Part shown: positions 1-7,169 of the stretch, in pieces
How the letters are laid out: the number at the start of each line of letters is the position of its first letter
Position numbering within the stretch: position 1 is the stretch's first letter
Assembly (NCBI GenBank): GCA_963578655.1
Contig: CAUZEB010000066.1
Span: 1-9,754, forward strand
Length of the DNA: 9,754 nt
Source: CAUZEB01 sp963578655
GTDB lineage: Bacteria > Chloroflexota > Dehalococcoidia > Lucifugimonadales > CAUZEB01
Direction of reading: 5' to 3'
Translations under genes and position numbers: made by a program
Notes under the pieces: generated by a model
The model's database searches: none
Told to the model about the DNA's origin: nothing
The model's input: only the letters and a program-made list of their open reading frames with translations

Positions 1-111
1 GGTATAGTTACTATAGCTCCGCCGATTAGTATTACACGCGATGATATAGATGAAATAGTTACAAAATTAGATATATCGATAGGAAGTTTGGAACGAGAAT
101 TAGGTCTGTAG
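1..111 (+). CDS. C-terminal end of a class III aminotransferase (5' part outside window)
   Basis: The window opens in frame with 36 codons and a TAG stop at 109-111. The peptide starts GIVTIAPPISITRDD and ends ERELGL. It is identical to the C-terminus of the next gene, and the DNA is identical too, base for base, over 1-110 versus 1379-1488. It is therefore the tail of a third PLP-dependent class III (acetylornithine/GABA/omega-type) aminotransferase, with the conserved APP motif near the C-terminus. The G of its stop codon is the first base of the GGAGGG ribosome site of the following gene, whose GTG start lies 10 nt past the stop. The two are thus very likely co-transcribed and translationally coupled. 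How far upstream the identity runs cannot be seen. If the window begins at a contig end, an assembly artefact must be considered. Confidence 0.8.
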   Translation, partial: GIVTIAPPISITRDDIDEIVTKLDISIGSLERELGL

Positions 112-121
112 GAGGGTTCAA

Positions 122-1489
122 GTGGTTGACGTATATGACACCAATACTATCAAAAGTAGCGCTTTAAGATATCAATGGATGCACAATAAAGATTGGACTC
201 AGATGGGAGAAGAAGGCGATCCTCCAGTAATTATAGAAGGTAACGGCATGAAAGTTACTGATTCAGATGGGAAGGAATGGTTAGACGTTAGTGGTGGGTA
301 TTACTCCATCCATATAGGATATGGTCGTAAAGAGCTAGCGTATGCAGCTTATGAACAATTAAAGCAGATTACTTTTTTCCCCAGCGGGACTACAACCCCG
401 CCGGTAATTGAATTATGTGAGAAACTTGCCGAATTGACACCAGGTGATTTATCTAGATCTTATTTGAATTCCGGCGGATCTGAGGCAAATGAAATTGCAC
501 TTAAGATCACGAAAGCTTATCACAAACGCAGAGGAGAAAACGGGCGATATAAATTTATTAGCAGGCGAGGATCCTATCACGGGACTACCTCATCTGTAAT
601 GTGGTTAGGTGAAAGCTCCTCTAATTACGGTTTAACCGATTTTGAACCTGCATATCCCGGTATGCTACACGCACCAAGTCCTAACTCCTATAGACCTGAA
701 GTCAGGGGTGAAACTCCGTCTGAAATTGCTGTTAACAGTGCAAAGGCAATAGAAGACTTAATTTTAATGCACGGACCAAACACGATAGCTGGTGTCATTG
801 GCGAAGCAGTAGCTCAACCACCAGGAGCAGTGGTGCCTGGAGATGAATATTGGCCCATGGTTCGAGAAATATGCGATCGCTATGGTATTTTATTAATCGC
901 AGACGAAATCATCTGCGGATTTGGTAGAACAGGCACGATGTTCGGAATGGATAATTGGAATGTCGTACCGGATATTATGTGTGTCGGCAAAGGTATTACC
1001 AGCAGTTATTTGCCACTATCTGCCACAGTCGTAAGTGACAAAATAGCAGAGCATTTTGGTGGAGAAGGTAACACATTTAACATGGCAGTAACGGCCAGTG
1101 GCCATCCCGTATCAGCCGCAGTAGCCCTGAAAAATATAGAGATTATTGAGACTGAGAAACTCGTACAAAGATCTGCTGAAAATGGGACATATTTCAAAAA
1201 CAAATTGAATGAACTTCAGCAGGACCATATTTCTATAGGCGATGTACGAGGTATAGGCATGCTTCTAGGAATAGAATTTGTTAAAGACAGGGATACCAAG
1301 GAGGAATTTCCTTTGGCGGTATCCGATAGACTCACACAGATATTTAAAGAAAATGGGATGATACTGGTAGCGTCTAAAGGTATAGTTACTATAGCTCCGC
1401 CGATTAGTATTACACGCGATGATATAGATGAAATAGTTACAAAATTAGATATATCGATAGGAAGTTTGGAACGAGAATTAGGTCTGTAA
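122..1489 (+). CDS. Class III PLP-dependent aminotransferase, paralogue A
   Basis: A 455-residue cytoplasmic enzyme of fold type I, the usual length for the class III (omega-aminotransferase, GABA, beta-alanine, glutamate-semialdehyde) family. It should move an amino group between an amine and a keto acid on pyridoxal phosphate. Visible landmarks are the phosphate-binding SGGSEA at 117-122, the ring-stacking SYHG at 151-154, the cofactor Asp in IADEI (D261), the Schiff-base lysine K290 in CVGKG and SGHP at 326-329. The GTG start at 122 is chosen because GGAGGG lies at 111-116 and the N-terminus aligns residue for residue with the next gene. Two oddities stand out. The usual EP after the large-domain strand is EA (228-229). 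The region of the substrate-carboxylate arginine reads VASKG (416-420), where the neighbour has RPRG. The natural substrate is unknown. Confidence 0.93.
   Translation: MVDVYDTNTIKSSALRYQWMHNKDWTQMGEEGDPPVIIEGNGMKVTDSDGKEWLDVSGGYYSIHIGYGRKELAYAAYEQLKQITFFPSGTTTPPVIELCEKLAELTPGDLSRSYLNSGGSEANEIALKITKAYHKRRGENGRYKFISRRGSYHGTTSSVMWLGESSSNYGLTDFEPAYPGMLHAPSPNSYRPEVRGETPSEIAVNSAKAIEDLILMHGPNTIAGVIGEAVAQPPGAVVPGDEYWPMVREICDRYGILLIADEIICGFGRTGTMFGMDNWNVVPDIMCVGKGITSSYLPLSATVVSDKIAEHFGGEGNTFNMAVTASGHPVSAAVALKNIEIIETEKLVQRSAENGTYFKNKLNELQQDHISIGDVRGIGMLLGIEFVKDRDTKEEFPLAVSDRLTQIFKENGMILVASKGIVTIAPPISITRDDIDEIVTKLDISIGSLERELGL
1379..1488 (+). repeat. 110-bp exact direct repeat, second copy (first copy at 1-110)
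   Basis: Positions 1379-1488 repeat 1-110 without a single difference. They diverge at the third base of the stop codon (TAG in the first copy, TAA in the second). The copies are 1378 bp apart, about one gene length, as expected for tandem duplication of an aminotransferase gene. The left boundary of the repeat is unknown because the first copy starts at the window edge. Confidence 0.97.
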
Positions 1490-1530
1490 AATATTTGATA
1501 GGTTAATTTATTTGGAGGGGAAACGAAATC

Positions 1531-2904
1531 ATGGTAGGAACAATAGATACAAATGCATTGAGAAAAGCTTCACTTAAGCATAACTGGATGCACTTTAGAG
1601 ATTGGAGGCAAATGGCGGAAGAAGGCGATCCCCTAATTATGGTGGATGGCAAAGGTATGGAGGTCATTGATTCTGATGGAAACTCATGGCTTGATGTCAA
1701 TGGTGGTTATCTAAATGTCAATGTAGGTTACGGGAGGACCGAAATAGCCGATGCCGTTTTAGAGCAAATGTTGAAAATCACATTTACACCCCGAGGAACA
1801 ACCACACCTCCAATTGCTGCTCTAAGTCAAAAACTGGCTGAAATAACTCCTGGAGACCTGGAGAGAAGCTGGGCTGTTACAGGAGGATCAGAAGCTAACG
1901 AGACAGCAATTAAAATAGCGAAGGCTTACCACAAAAGGAATGGTGAAAGTGGTAGGTACAAAATCATCAGTCGAAAAGGATCCTACCACGGAGCATTGGG
2001 GATAACGACATGGCTTGGTGGGCGTGATGGAAGATCCGATTTCGAACCACCTTATCCTGGTGTTTTATATGCTCCACAACCCAATCCGTACAGAAACGAA
2101 TTTAATAGTGAAGATCCTTCAGAAATAGCTGTAAAAGCCGCACAAGCTATAGAAGACCTAATTGTATTTAATGGACCGGAAACTGTCGCTGCCGTTATTG
2201 CCGAACCTCTTTGTGCCGACACACCGATAGATGCTGCTTCTGTTCCTGGGCCTGAATATTGGCCAATGCTACGTCAAATTTGTGATAAATACGGAGTCTT
2301 ACTTATAGATGATGAAGTAATCTGCGGGTTCGGACGTACAGGCAAATGGTTTGGTATTAACCACTGGGGTGTAGTACCAGATATTATGACAGTGGCGAAG
2401 GGTGTCGTTAGTACGTATTTACCGATGGCTGCTGCAATTACCAGTAGACGTGTTGCTGATGCTTTTACTGGACCGGGGAATATTTTCCCAATGACACTTA
2501 CTTTTGGCGGACATCCAGTTACTGCTGCTGCTGCCCTGGCAAACATAAAGATAATTGAAGATGATGGTCTTGTACAGAACGCTGAACGAATGGGAAAATA
2601 CTTGCTGGAACAGTTGAAGTCATTACAAATAGAACATTCGATTATTGGTAACGCGAGGGGATTAGGACTCATCACAGCATTAGAAATAGTCAAGGACCGT
2701 AGTACAAAGGAGAGATTTCCATCTGAAGTCGGAATAGAAGAGATGATGGCAAAGAAGTTTGCGGAGCATCGCTTGGTTTTGAGACCCCGAGGCACAATAG
2801 TTATAGCTCCCCCGCTTTGTGTGAAGAGGGATGAAATTGACAGAATTGTCAATACTGTAGACATAGTATTGGGAGAGATAGAACTAGAGCTAGGGATTAA
2901 GTGA
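1531..2904 (+). CDS. Class III PLP-dependent aminotransferase, paralogue B
   Basis: A 457-residue paralogue of the preceding enzyme, colinear over the whole length and clearly more than half identical by eye. It carries the full set of class III landmarks: TGGSEA at 117-122, SYHG at 151-154, canonical EP at 225-226, the cofactor Asp in IDDEV (D261), Schiff-base K290 in TVAKG, GGHP at 326-329 and LRPRG at 417-421 followed by APPL. R418 aligns with the arginine that binds, or flips away from, the substrate carboxylate in omega-transaminases. This suggests it can accept a carboxylated partner such as pyruvate or glutamate. The ATG at 1531 follows GGAGGGG at 1514-1520. The gap to the previous gene is 41 nt, with no promoter or terminator visible, so an operon is likely. 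The true amino donor is not predictable from sequence. Confidence 0.93.
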   Translation: MVGTIDTNALRKASLKHNWMHFRDWRQMAEEGDPLIMVDGKGMEVIDSDGNSWLDVNGGYLNVNVGYGRTEIADAVLEQMLKITFTPRGTTTPPIAALSQKLAEITPGDLERSWAVTGGSEANETAIKIAKAYHKRNGESGRYKIISRKGSYHGALGITTWLGGRDGRSDFEPPYPGVLYAPQPNPYRNEFNSEDPSEIAVKAAQAIEDLIVFNGPETVAAVIAEPLCADTPIDAASVPGPEYWPMLRQICDKYGVLLIDDEVICGFGRTGKWFGINHWGVVPDIMTVAKGVVSTYLPMAAAITSRRVADAFTGPGNIFPMTLTFGGHPVTAAAALANIKIIEDDGLVQNAERMGKYLLEQLKSLQIEHSIIGNARGLGLITALEIVKDRSTKERFPSEVGIEEMMAKKFAEHRLVLRPRGTIVIAPPLCVKRDEIDRIVNTVDIVLGEIELELGIK

Positions 2905-2925
2905 TTGAAATAGTGTGACACATCT

Positions 2926-2940
2926 AAAGGCTCAGCCTTT
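2926..2940 (+). terminator. Weak candidate hairpin after the aminotransferase operon
   Basis: AAAGG (2926-2930) and CCTTT (2936-2940) pair around CTCAG, and a pyrimidine-rich run follows. The stem is only five pairs and there is no clean T tract. It is offered as one possible 3' end 21 nt past the aminotransferase stop. Confidence 0.25.
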
Positions 2941-3016
2941 CTTCATCTCCTTTATGCAGGGCGAAGTCTTTCTTATGAGAGATTAACATAGCCTGTTGTT
3001 CGACGTTCTCCCAAGA

Positions 3017-3046
3017 TCATTAGATATGACTACCGATCTCTAATGA
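3017..3046. repeat. 8-bp perfect inverted repeat in the convergent intergenic region
   Basis: TCATTAGA at 3017-3024 is the exact reverse complement of TCTAATGA at 3039-3046, with a 14-nt loop. A moderately T-rich stretch (CTGTTTCTG) follows on the plus side. It sits between two converging genes, so it may act as a terminator for the plus-strand operon, although the loop is long and the stem AT-rich. Confidence 0.4.
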
Positions 3047-3062
3047 CTGTTTCTGCACTTCT

Positions 3063-3112
3063 ATCGATAATGTAATTCAAGGAATAACAAGCGTATTTCA
3101 ATTACATTCGAT
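3063..3112 (-). terminator. Large hairpin across the SDR stop codon
   Basis: ATCGA-TA-ATGTAATT (3063-3077) pairs with AATTACAT-TCGAT (3100-3112): thirteen pairs broken only by a two-base bulge at 3068-3069. Inside, 3081-3086 pairs with 3094-3099 (one G-T pair), leaving a 7-base loop. The TAA stop of the minus-strand SDR gene (3102-3104) lies within the right arm. It probably serves as a terminator or 3'-end protector for that transcript. No strong T tract follows, so a standard intrinsic terminator is not certain. Confidence 0.5.
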
Positions 3113-3938
3113 GCCATTCTGAAATAGGTTTGAATCCTAACATGGCCTGCGCCTTTAATGTGCTTATCACGCTGGCGTTACCAACCAATTCCTGTTTTAG
3201 CGGTACTGATGAACCAAAATTAGCCTTTATCAATTCCGTTGTTGCTTCCTTAAATCTAGTTTTGGGTTGTGCTATGAGGAAGGCTTCGTGTCCCTTAAAA
3301 TCAGCTTTAAGTGATAGTAAATGCATTTCAACTACGTCCCTGGCATCCGCATACGCCCACATTACTAATGTCAGAGGATCTGAATTTGTAGGTGCCTTCC
3401 ACGGAAATTGTGACTGCACTTCTGGTGTGGCTACATTTGTGAATCGGAGACTCGCAACAGAAGTAGTAGAATGTCTAGAAATCATAGCCCCTATACATTC
3501 ACCGATTTGTTTAGATAAGCCATATGCTTCGAATGGCATCATGGGGTGGTCTTCGTCCAATGGAAGGTATTTTGGTACAAATGCAGCGGGATCATGAGCC
3601 CATCCCATTCCAAATGCACTTGACGAAAAAACAATTCGCTTAATTGCATAATCTGAAGCCGCTGACATTAAGTTATAAGTGCTCATAACATTATTTTCAA
3701 ATATCTCATAAGGCTTGTGCCTAGTCGGACCAGGTATCGCACCTAAATGTATGATCCCACTAATATCTTTTAATACATCATTCACTGCCTTAGATTCGCA
3801 CAGGTTGGCCTGTACGTAATGGGTCGGCGAATCATCGAAAGGGACTTGATCAGTTCCTAACACCTCTAGTCCGTCTTGTAGTAGACGGTTCACAACCATG
3901 CGCCCTAGTCTACCAGCTGCCCCAGTTACTAGAATCAT
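3102..3938 (-). CDS. NAD-dependent epimerase/dehydratase-family SDR (uronate-dehydrogenase-like)
   Basis: A 278-residue extended short-chain dehydrogenase. The nucleotide-binding GAAGRLG is at 6-12, and D30 at the end of the second strand points to NAD rather than NADP. The catalytic set is SSS at 105-107 and YGLSK with Y139 and K143. The length and the SSSAFGMG and YADARDV stretches recall uronate and related sugar dehydrogenases, which oxidise sugar hydroxyls in the cytoplasm. That sub-family call is tentative, and a sugar-nucleotide epimerase role is less likely because the protein is short. The ATG at 3936-3938 is preceded by AGGAGGA at 3944-3950 (plus coordinates). It is transcribed away from the aldo-keto reductase, with 78 bp between the starts, and the two may share regulation. 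The stop codon is embedded in a large hairpin. Confidence 0.88.
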   Translation of the reverse strand: MILVTGAAGRLGRMVVNRLLQDGLEVLGTDQVPFDDSPTHYVQANLCESKAVNDVLKDISGIIHLGAIPGPTRHKPYEIFENNVMSTYNLMSAASDYAIKRIVFSSSAFGMGWAHDPAAFVPKYLPLDEDHPMMPFEAYGLSKQIGECIGAMISRHSTTSVASLRFTNVATPEVQSQFPWKAPTNSDPLTLVMWAYADARDVVEMHLLSLKADFKGHEAFLIAQPKTRFKEATTELIKANFGSSVPLKQELVGNASVISTLKAQAMLGFKPISEWHRM

Positions 3939-3956
3939 AATTATCCTCCTTGGTAC

Positions 3957-4005
3957 TTTACTTTAGCATCTGATAAGTTAATATGTAAATATGAACTTGT
4001 AACAA
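3957..4005. promoter_or_regulatory. Divergent promoter region with imperfect palindrome
   Basis: Between the divergent SDR and AKR genes, candidate plus-strand boxes are TTTACT (3957-3962) and TAATAT (3979-3984), 16 bp apart. Candidate minus-strand boxes are TTGTTA (4000-4005) and TATTAA (3978-3983), also 16 bp apart. The two -10 boxes overlap. They coincide with an imperfect palindrome, TTAATAT (3978-3984) against ATATGAA (3989-3995), with one mismatch. This layout would let one regulator control both directions. The boxes are weak matches. Confidence 0.4.
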
Positions 4006-4016
4006 AGGAGTTATAT

Positions 4017-4943
4017 TTGGAGACTACAACTCTAGGGAAGACCGGATTAAAGGTTAGTCGATTAGGGGCGGGATTAGCGGCTATTGGCGAAGAGCTAACG
4101 ATGTCCGAAATCAGTGAAGCTGACAGAGTTCTTAACACAGCACTAGACGGAGGTATTCTGTTTCTTGACACGGCACCTTGCTATTTTATTAGTGAAGAAC
4201 TCGTGGGCCGAACGATAGCTCATAGGCGTGATGAATACGTATTAGCAACTAAGTGCGGGCATGCAACTGGTGGATACATAGGAGACTCTTGGACGTATCA
4301 AACTATTAAAGACAGTATAGAGAGAAGCCTTATACGGATGCGTACTGATCATCTAGACTTGGTTCAATTACACTCCTGTGATATAGATGTCCTTAATGAA
4401 GGGGAAGTGATAAGAGCTTTACAAGATGCCAAACAAGATGGGAAAACCAGATTTATAGGATATAGTGGTGATAACGATGCAGCGTTATGGGCTGTAGAAA
4501 GTGACCAATTCGATACTCTCCAGACCAGTTTTAGCCTCTTAGATCAAAATGCTAGATTAAACCTATTCGAACCAGTAAGATCTAGAAAAATGGGTCTTAT
4601 TGCAAAGAGACCCATTGCCAACGGGGCATGGGGGGCAAAAGCAAGTCCCAGTCAAACTATGCGATATAATAATACCTACACGGACGAATATTTCATAAGA
4701 TCGCGGATGATGGAGAGTGATCGTGAGGTAATACATTCACCTGATGATAGTATTTTACTAGCTTTAGGTTTTGTTTTTGGCCATCCTGAAATTGATGTCG
4801 CTATTGTGGGGACAAGAAATCCAGGACATATGCTGAATAATATAAGAATGGTTGAAGAAGGACTACCGATTTCGAGGGAGTCAATCAAAGAACTACATGA
4901 ACGTTTCATAGCCTTGGATCTAGATTTACTGCAGCAAAGATGA
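4017..4943 (+). CDS. Aldo/keto reductase
   Basis: A 308-residue cytoplasmic NAD(P)-dependent oxidoreductase of the aldo-keto reductase superfamily, a TIM barrel that interconverts carbonyls and alcohols. The family N-terminus LGKTGLKVSRLG is at 6-17. The catalytic tetrad is visible as D51 in LDTAPCY, Y56, K79 in LATKCG and H119 in LVQLHS. IVGTRNP near residue 265 forms part of the cofactor site. The start is TTG at 4017, supported by AAAGGAG at 4004-4010 with a 6-nt gap and by the match of the first residues to the family. A start further downstream would remove the first beta strand. The threonine-dehydrogenase-like gene begins about 40 nt downstream, probably in the same operon, so the AKR substrate may be a product of that enzyme. 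The exact substrate is unknown. Confidence 0.92.
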   Translation: METTTLGKTGLKVSRLGAGLAAIGEELTMSEISEADRVLNTALDGGILFLDTAPCYFISEELVGRTIAHRRDEYVLATKCGHATGGYIGDSWTYQTIKDSIERSLIRMRTDHLDLVQLHSCDIDVLNEGEVIRALQDAKQDGKTRFIGYSGDNDAALWAVESDQFDTLQTSFSLLDQNARLNLFEPVRSRKMGLIAKRPIANGAWGAKASPSQTMRYNNTYTDEYFIRSRMMESDREVIHSPDDSILLALGFVFGHPEIDVAIVGTRNPGHMLNNIRMVEEGLPISRESIKELHERFIALDLDLLQQR

Positions 4944-4968
4944 CCAGCAAGTTGTGAACTAAGAAAAA

Positions 4969-4975
4969 GGGGGAG
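4969..4975 (+). promoter_or_regulatory. Ribosome binding site deciding the tdh-like start
   Basis: GGGGGAG lies 7 nt before ATG 4983 but only 4 nt before the in-frame GTG at 4980. ATG 4983 is therefore preferred. Another ATG at 4978 is out of frame and followed at once by TGA. Confidence 0.7.
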
Positions 4976-4982
4976 TAATGTG

Positions 4983-5948
4983 ATGAAAAGGATACTGGTT
5001 ACAGGAGCGGCCGGCCAGATTGGGTCGGAATTAGTACCTGCCCTGAGGTACCGATATGGAAATGAAAATGTTATTGCTGCTGGACATCGAACTCCTCTGG
5101 CGGACGATTTACTATCTAATGGACCGTGTACTACGATCGATGTGACAGATTACGATGCAATGAGAAACGTTATAGAAAAATTTGATGTAGACACCGTGTT
5201 TCACATGAGTTCAATTTTATCTGCTTTGGCTGAAGAGAAACCTCAAATTGCCTATAAAGTAAATTTTAGTGGCCTATACAACTTATTGGAAATAGGCGTA
5301 AGTCTGAAACTAACTCGAATTATTGTTCCTAGTTCAATTGCTTCTTTTGGTCCTGAAACTCCTCAAGTTAACACACCTAATGACACAATTTTAAAACCTA
5401 AGACGCTATATGGTATATCAAAAGTCTTCGGGGAATTAATGGGAGATTACTATTACGTAAAATATGGATTGGATGTTAGAGGTGTTCGACTGCCTGGCAT
5501 AATAAGCTGGAAGACAGAACCTACTGCTGGTACTACTGACTACGCCGTAGCAATATTTTACGAGGCTATTAGAAATAAGAGGTATACTTGTTATTTGGAA
5601 TCTGATACTCGATTACCCATGATGTATATGCCGGACGCTATAAATTCTATTCTAGATCTGTCAGAGACCGATATCAATAAGCTACGGCACCATAGCGATT
5701 TTAACGTAAATTCTATGAGCTTCACTCCAAGTGAATTAGCTGAAAGAATTAAGAAAAGAATCCCAGATTTTAAGATTGACTACGAGATAGATCCTATACG
5801 ACAGTCAATAGCGGATTCTTGGCCTGATTCCTTAGACGATACTGTTGCTAGAGAGGAGTGGAATTGGCTCCCACAGTACGACATAGAACGGATGGTCGAT
5901 GATGTATTAGATAATCTGACAAGAAAACTGAGCAAAGACACTCAATAG
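4983..5948 (+). CDS. tdh: SDR-type L-threonine 3-dehydrogenase
   Basis: A 321-residue extended SDR closely resembling the short-chain type of L-threonine dehydrogenase (EC 1.1.1.103) found in Bacteroidota, archaea and animals. It would oxidise L-threonine to 2-amino-3-ketobutyrate with NAD. The NAD-binding GAAGQIG is at 8-14, PSSIASFGPETP at 116-127, the catalytic YGISK gives Y143 and K147, PGIISW at 171-176, TTDYAV at 184-189, LPMMYMPDA at 211-219, and RQSIADSWPDSLDD, with WNW after it, near 273-295. These stretches are family hallmarks. The usual GGG before TTDYAV is TAG (181-183) and the usual RYPG is RLPG, so substrate preference may have shifted. The partner gene kbl, which would cleave the product to glycine and acetyl-CoA, is not in this window. 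It is probably co-transcribed with the AKR upstream. Confidence 0.88.
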   Translation: MKRILVTGAAGQIGSELVPALRYRYGNENVIAAGHRTPLADDLLSNGPCTTIDVTDYDAMRNVIEKFDVDTVFHMSSILSALAEEKPQIAYKVNFSGLYNLLEIGVSLKLTRIIVPSSIASFGPETPQVNTPNDTILKPKTLYGISKVFGELMGDYYYVKYGLDVRGVRLPGIISWKTEPTAGTTDYAVAIFYEAIRNKRYTCYLESDTRLPMMYMPDAINSILDLSETDINKLRHHSDFNVNSMSFTPSELAERIKKRIPDFKIDYEIDPIRQSIADSWPDSLDDTVAREEWNWLPQYDIERMVDDVLDNLTRKLSKDTQ

Positions 5949-5998
5949 TAGGACTTAGAGACAAGCCGTCGAACTATATAGACTCTAATGGTCTCGCC

Positions 5999-6034
5999 AA
6001 ACAGGTTACTATGTACACCAACCTAGCTCTGTTT
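5999..6034 (-). terminator. Candidate hairpin at the DUF1501 gene end
   Basis: AAACA (5999-6003) pairs with TGTTT (6030-6034), and GGTT (6004-6007) pairs with AACC (6020-6023), leaving a 6-base bulge. The TAG stop of the minus-strand DUF1501 gene (6023-6025) lies inside. It could separate this gene from the converging tdh-like gene, only 74 bp away. The stem is weak and interrupted. Confidence 0.25.
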
Positions 6035-7162
6035 AGAAACAAAATCAAATTGCTCGAAAGTACCATTCGATATTTCAACAGGATCTAAGGCCAACCACTG
6101 ATCGGCGATGGTTGAGTAGGTGCTCCTAAAGTCATTATTAAAGTGAAGATCTCCTTCTAAGTGATCTTCCTCTTTTAACGAAGGGAATTCACCGTATAAT
6201 CCCCCATTAACATTGCCACCGATAACAAATGCAACTCCACCAGAGCCATGATCTGTTCCTGAACCATTATCCTTTATTCTCCGCCCAAACTCTGAGAAGG
6301 CTAATAGTAAAACCTCATCTTCTCTTCCATGCTCCCTAAGATCATCCTGAAAGTCTCCGATGGCACTTGACACATCTTTCCACAATTTAGCGTGGGAAGT
6401 TATTTCTCCGGCGTGAGTGTCAAAACTGCCATGCTGAGCGTAATATATTTGAGTCCCAAGATCTGCACAAACAACCTGAGCTATGTTTCTCAAGCTTTGA
6501 GCCACAGGAGAATCACCATATTCTATACTAGAGGAATATTTATCAGGAGCCGTGCGTATAATATCCGCCCCTTTCATAGCATCCAAACCAGTCTGGGATA
6601 GGAACTGCGATACTTCGTCTTTGTTACCAGCTGCTCCGTAAATTTGGGAGAAAGCATTTAATGCTAAATCTCGCATAGCCTGGTCGGTGATATCTGGCAT
6701 AAGACCGTACGTTTCTAGATTTCCTACAGAGGCCACGGAAACACCTTTTGCATGTAAGGCTCTAGGCAATCCTCGCCCGAAATTGACTCCTGTTAATACA
6801 TTATCACTTTTAGGATCTAGTTCTCTGATTGCTCTACCTAGCCAACCAGAGTTACCTATTTTCTCAGGCTCTGCTGTATGCCAGACATCCATAGAGCGAA
6901 AATGTGACCTATTAGGATTAGGATACCCTATACCGTTAATAACTCCTACTTTACCTTGATCCCATAAATGCTTAATAGATTGCATATTAGGATTAAGTCC
7001 TAATCCGTCGGTAAGTTCTAATACCTGGTCCTGAGGTATACCAACACTAGGTCTGAAATCGTAGTATCTGTCATCTTCATAAGGAACAACTGTATTTAGG
7101 GCGTCGTTTCCGCCACTCAATTGCAAAACTACTAGAGATCTTTTTCGTCTCGTGCTACTCAT
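6023..7162 (-). CDS. DUF1501 family protein, cytoplasmic form
   Basis: 379 residues from the preferred ATG. It is a DUF1501 protein, a family related to the sulfatase/alkaline phosphatase superfamily whose function is not established. Visible family motifs are LSGGNDALNT at 15-24, RSHFRSMDVWHTAEP at 85-99, GSFDTH at 245-250, SEFGRR at 290-295 and GTDHG at 302-306. Their Asp and His residues could bind metal. A longer reading from TTG 7183 is possible, but GGAGGAG falls inside its codons and sits 7 nt before ATG 7162, so the shorter form is chosen. Most DUF1501 proteins begin with a Tat export signal. This one starts MSSTRRKRSLVVLQ and goes straight into the first core strand, so it probably stays in the cytoplasm. 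No DUF1800 partner, often adjacent in other genomes, is present. It has its own strong promoter. Confidence 0.9.
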   Translation of the reverse strand: MSSTRRKRSLVVLQLSGGNDALNTVVPYEDDRYYDFRPSVGIPQDQVLELTDGLGLNPNMQSIKHLWDQGKVGVINGIGYPNPNRSHFRSMDVWHTAEPEKIGNSGWLGRAIRELDPKSDNVLTGVNFGRGLPRALHAKGVSVASVGNLETYGLMPDITDQAMRDLALNAFSQIYGAAGNKDEVSQFLSQTGLDAMKGADIIRTAPDKYSSSIEYGDSPVAQSLRNIAQVVCADLGTQIYYAQHGSFDTHAGEITSHAKLWKDVSSAIGDFQDDLREHGREDEVLLLAFSEFGRRIKDNGSGTDHGSGGVAFVIGGNVNGGLYGEFPSLKEEDHLEGDLHFNNDFRSTYSTIADQWLALDPVEISNGTFEQFDFVSKQS

Positions 7163-7169
7163 GTGGCAT

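Noticed and set aside
2274..2921. Long minus-strand open frame of about 215 codons opposite aminotransferase B
   Set aside because: It lies fully antisense to a gene with complete family motifs, its translation has no recognisable domain, and no ribosome site precedes it. It is a frame shadow.
2911..2923. TAGTGTGACA followed by C-ATC, resembling TAGTGTGACA plus A-ATC at 8594-8606
   Set aside because: A shared 10-mer is expected many times by chance in about 10 kb, and the first copy lies at a 3' end, not in a promoter.
2996..3012. GTTCGAC stretch resembling a tRNA T-loop
   Set aside because: The flanking bases do not form the 5-bp T stem, and no D-arm or acceptor pairing was found upstream.
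3130..3597. Plus-strand open frame of about 155 codons opposite the SDR
   Set aside because: It is antisense to the well-supported SDR and its composition looks like a reverse-complement translation. No ribosome site is visible.
4978..4983. ATG immediately followed by TGA ahead of tdh, like a minimal start-stop regulatory ORF
   Set aside because: The ribosome site spacing favours ATG 4983, and a start-stop pair here is readily produced by chance. There is no further leader-peptide structure.
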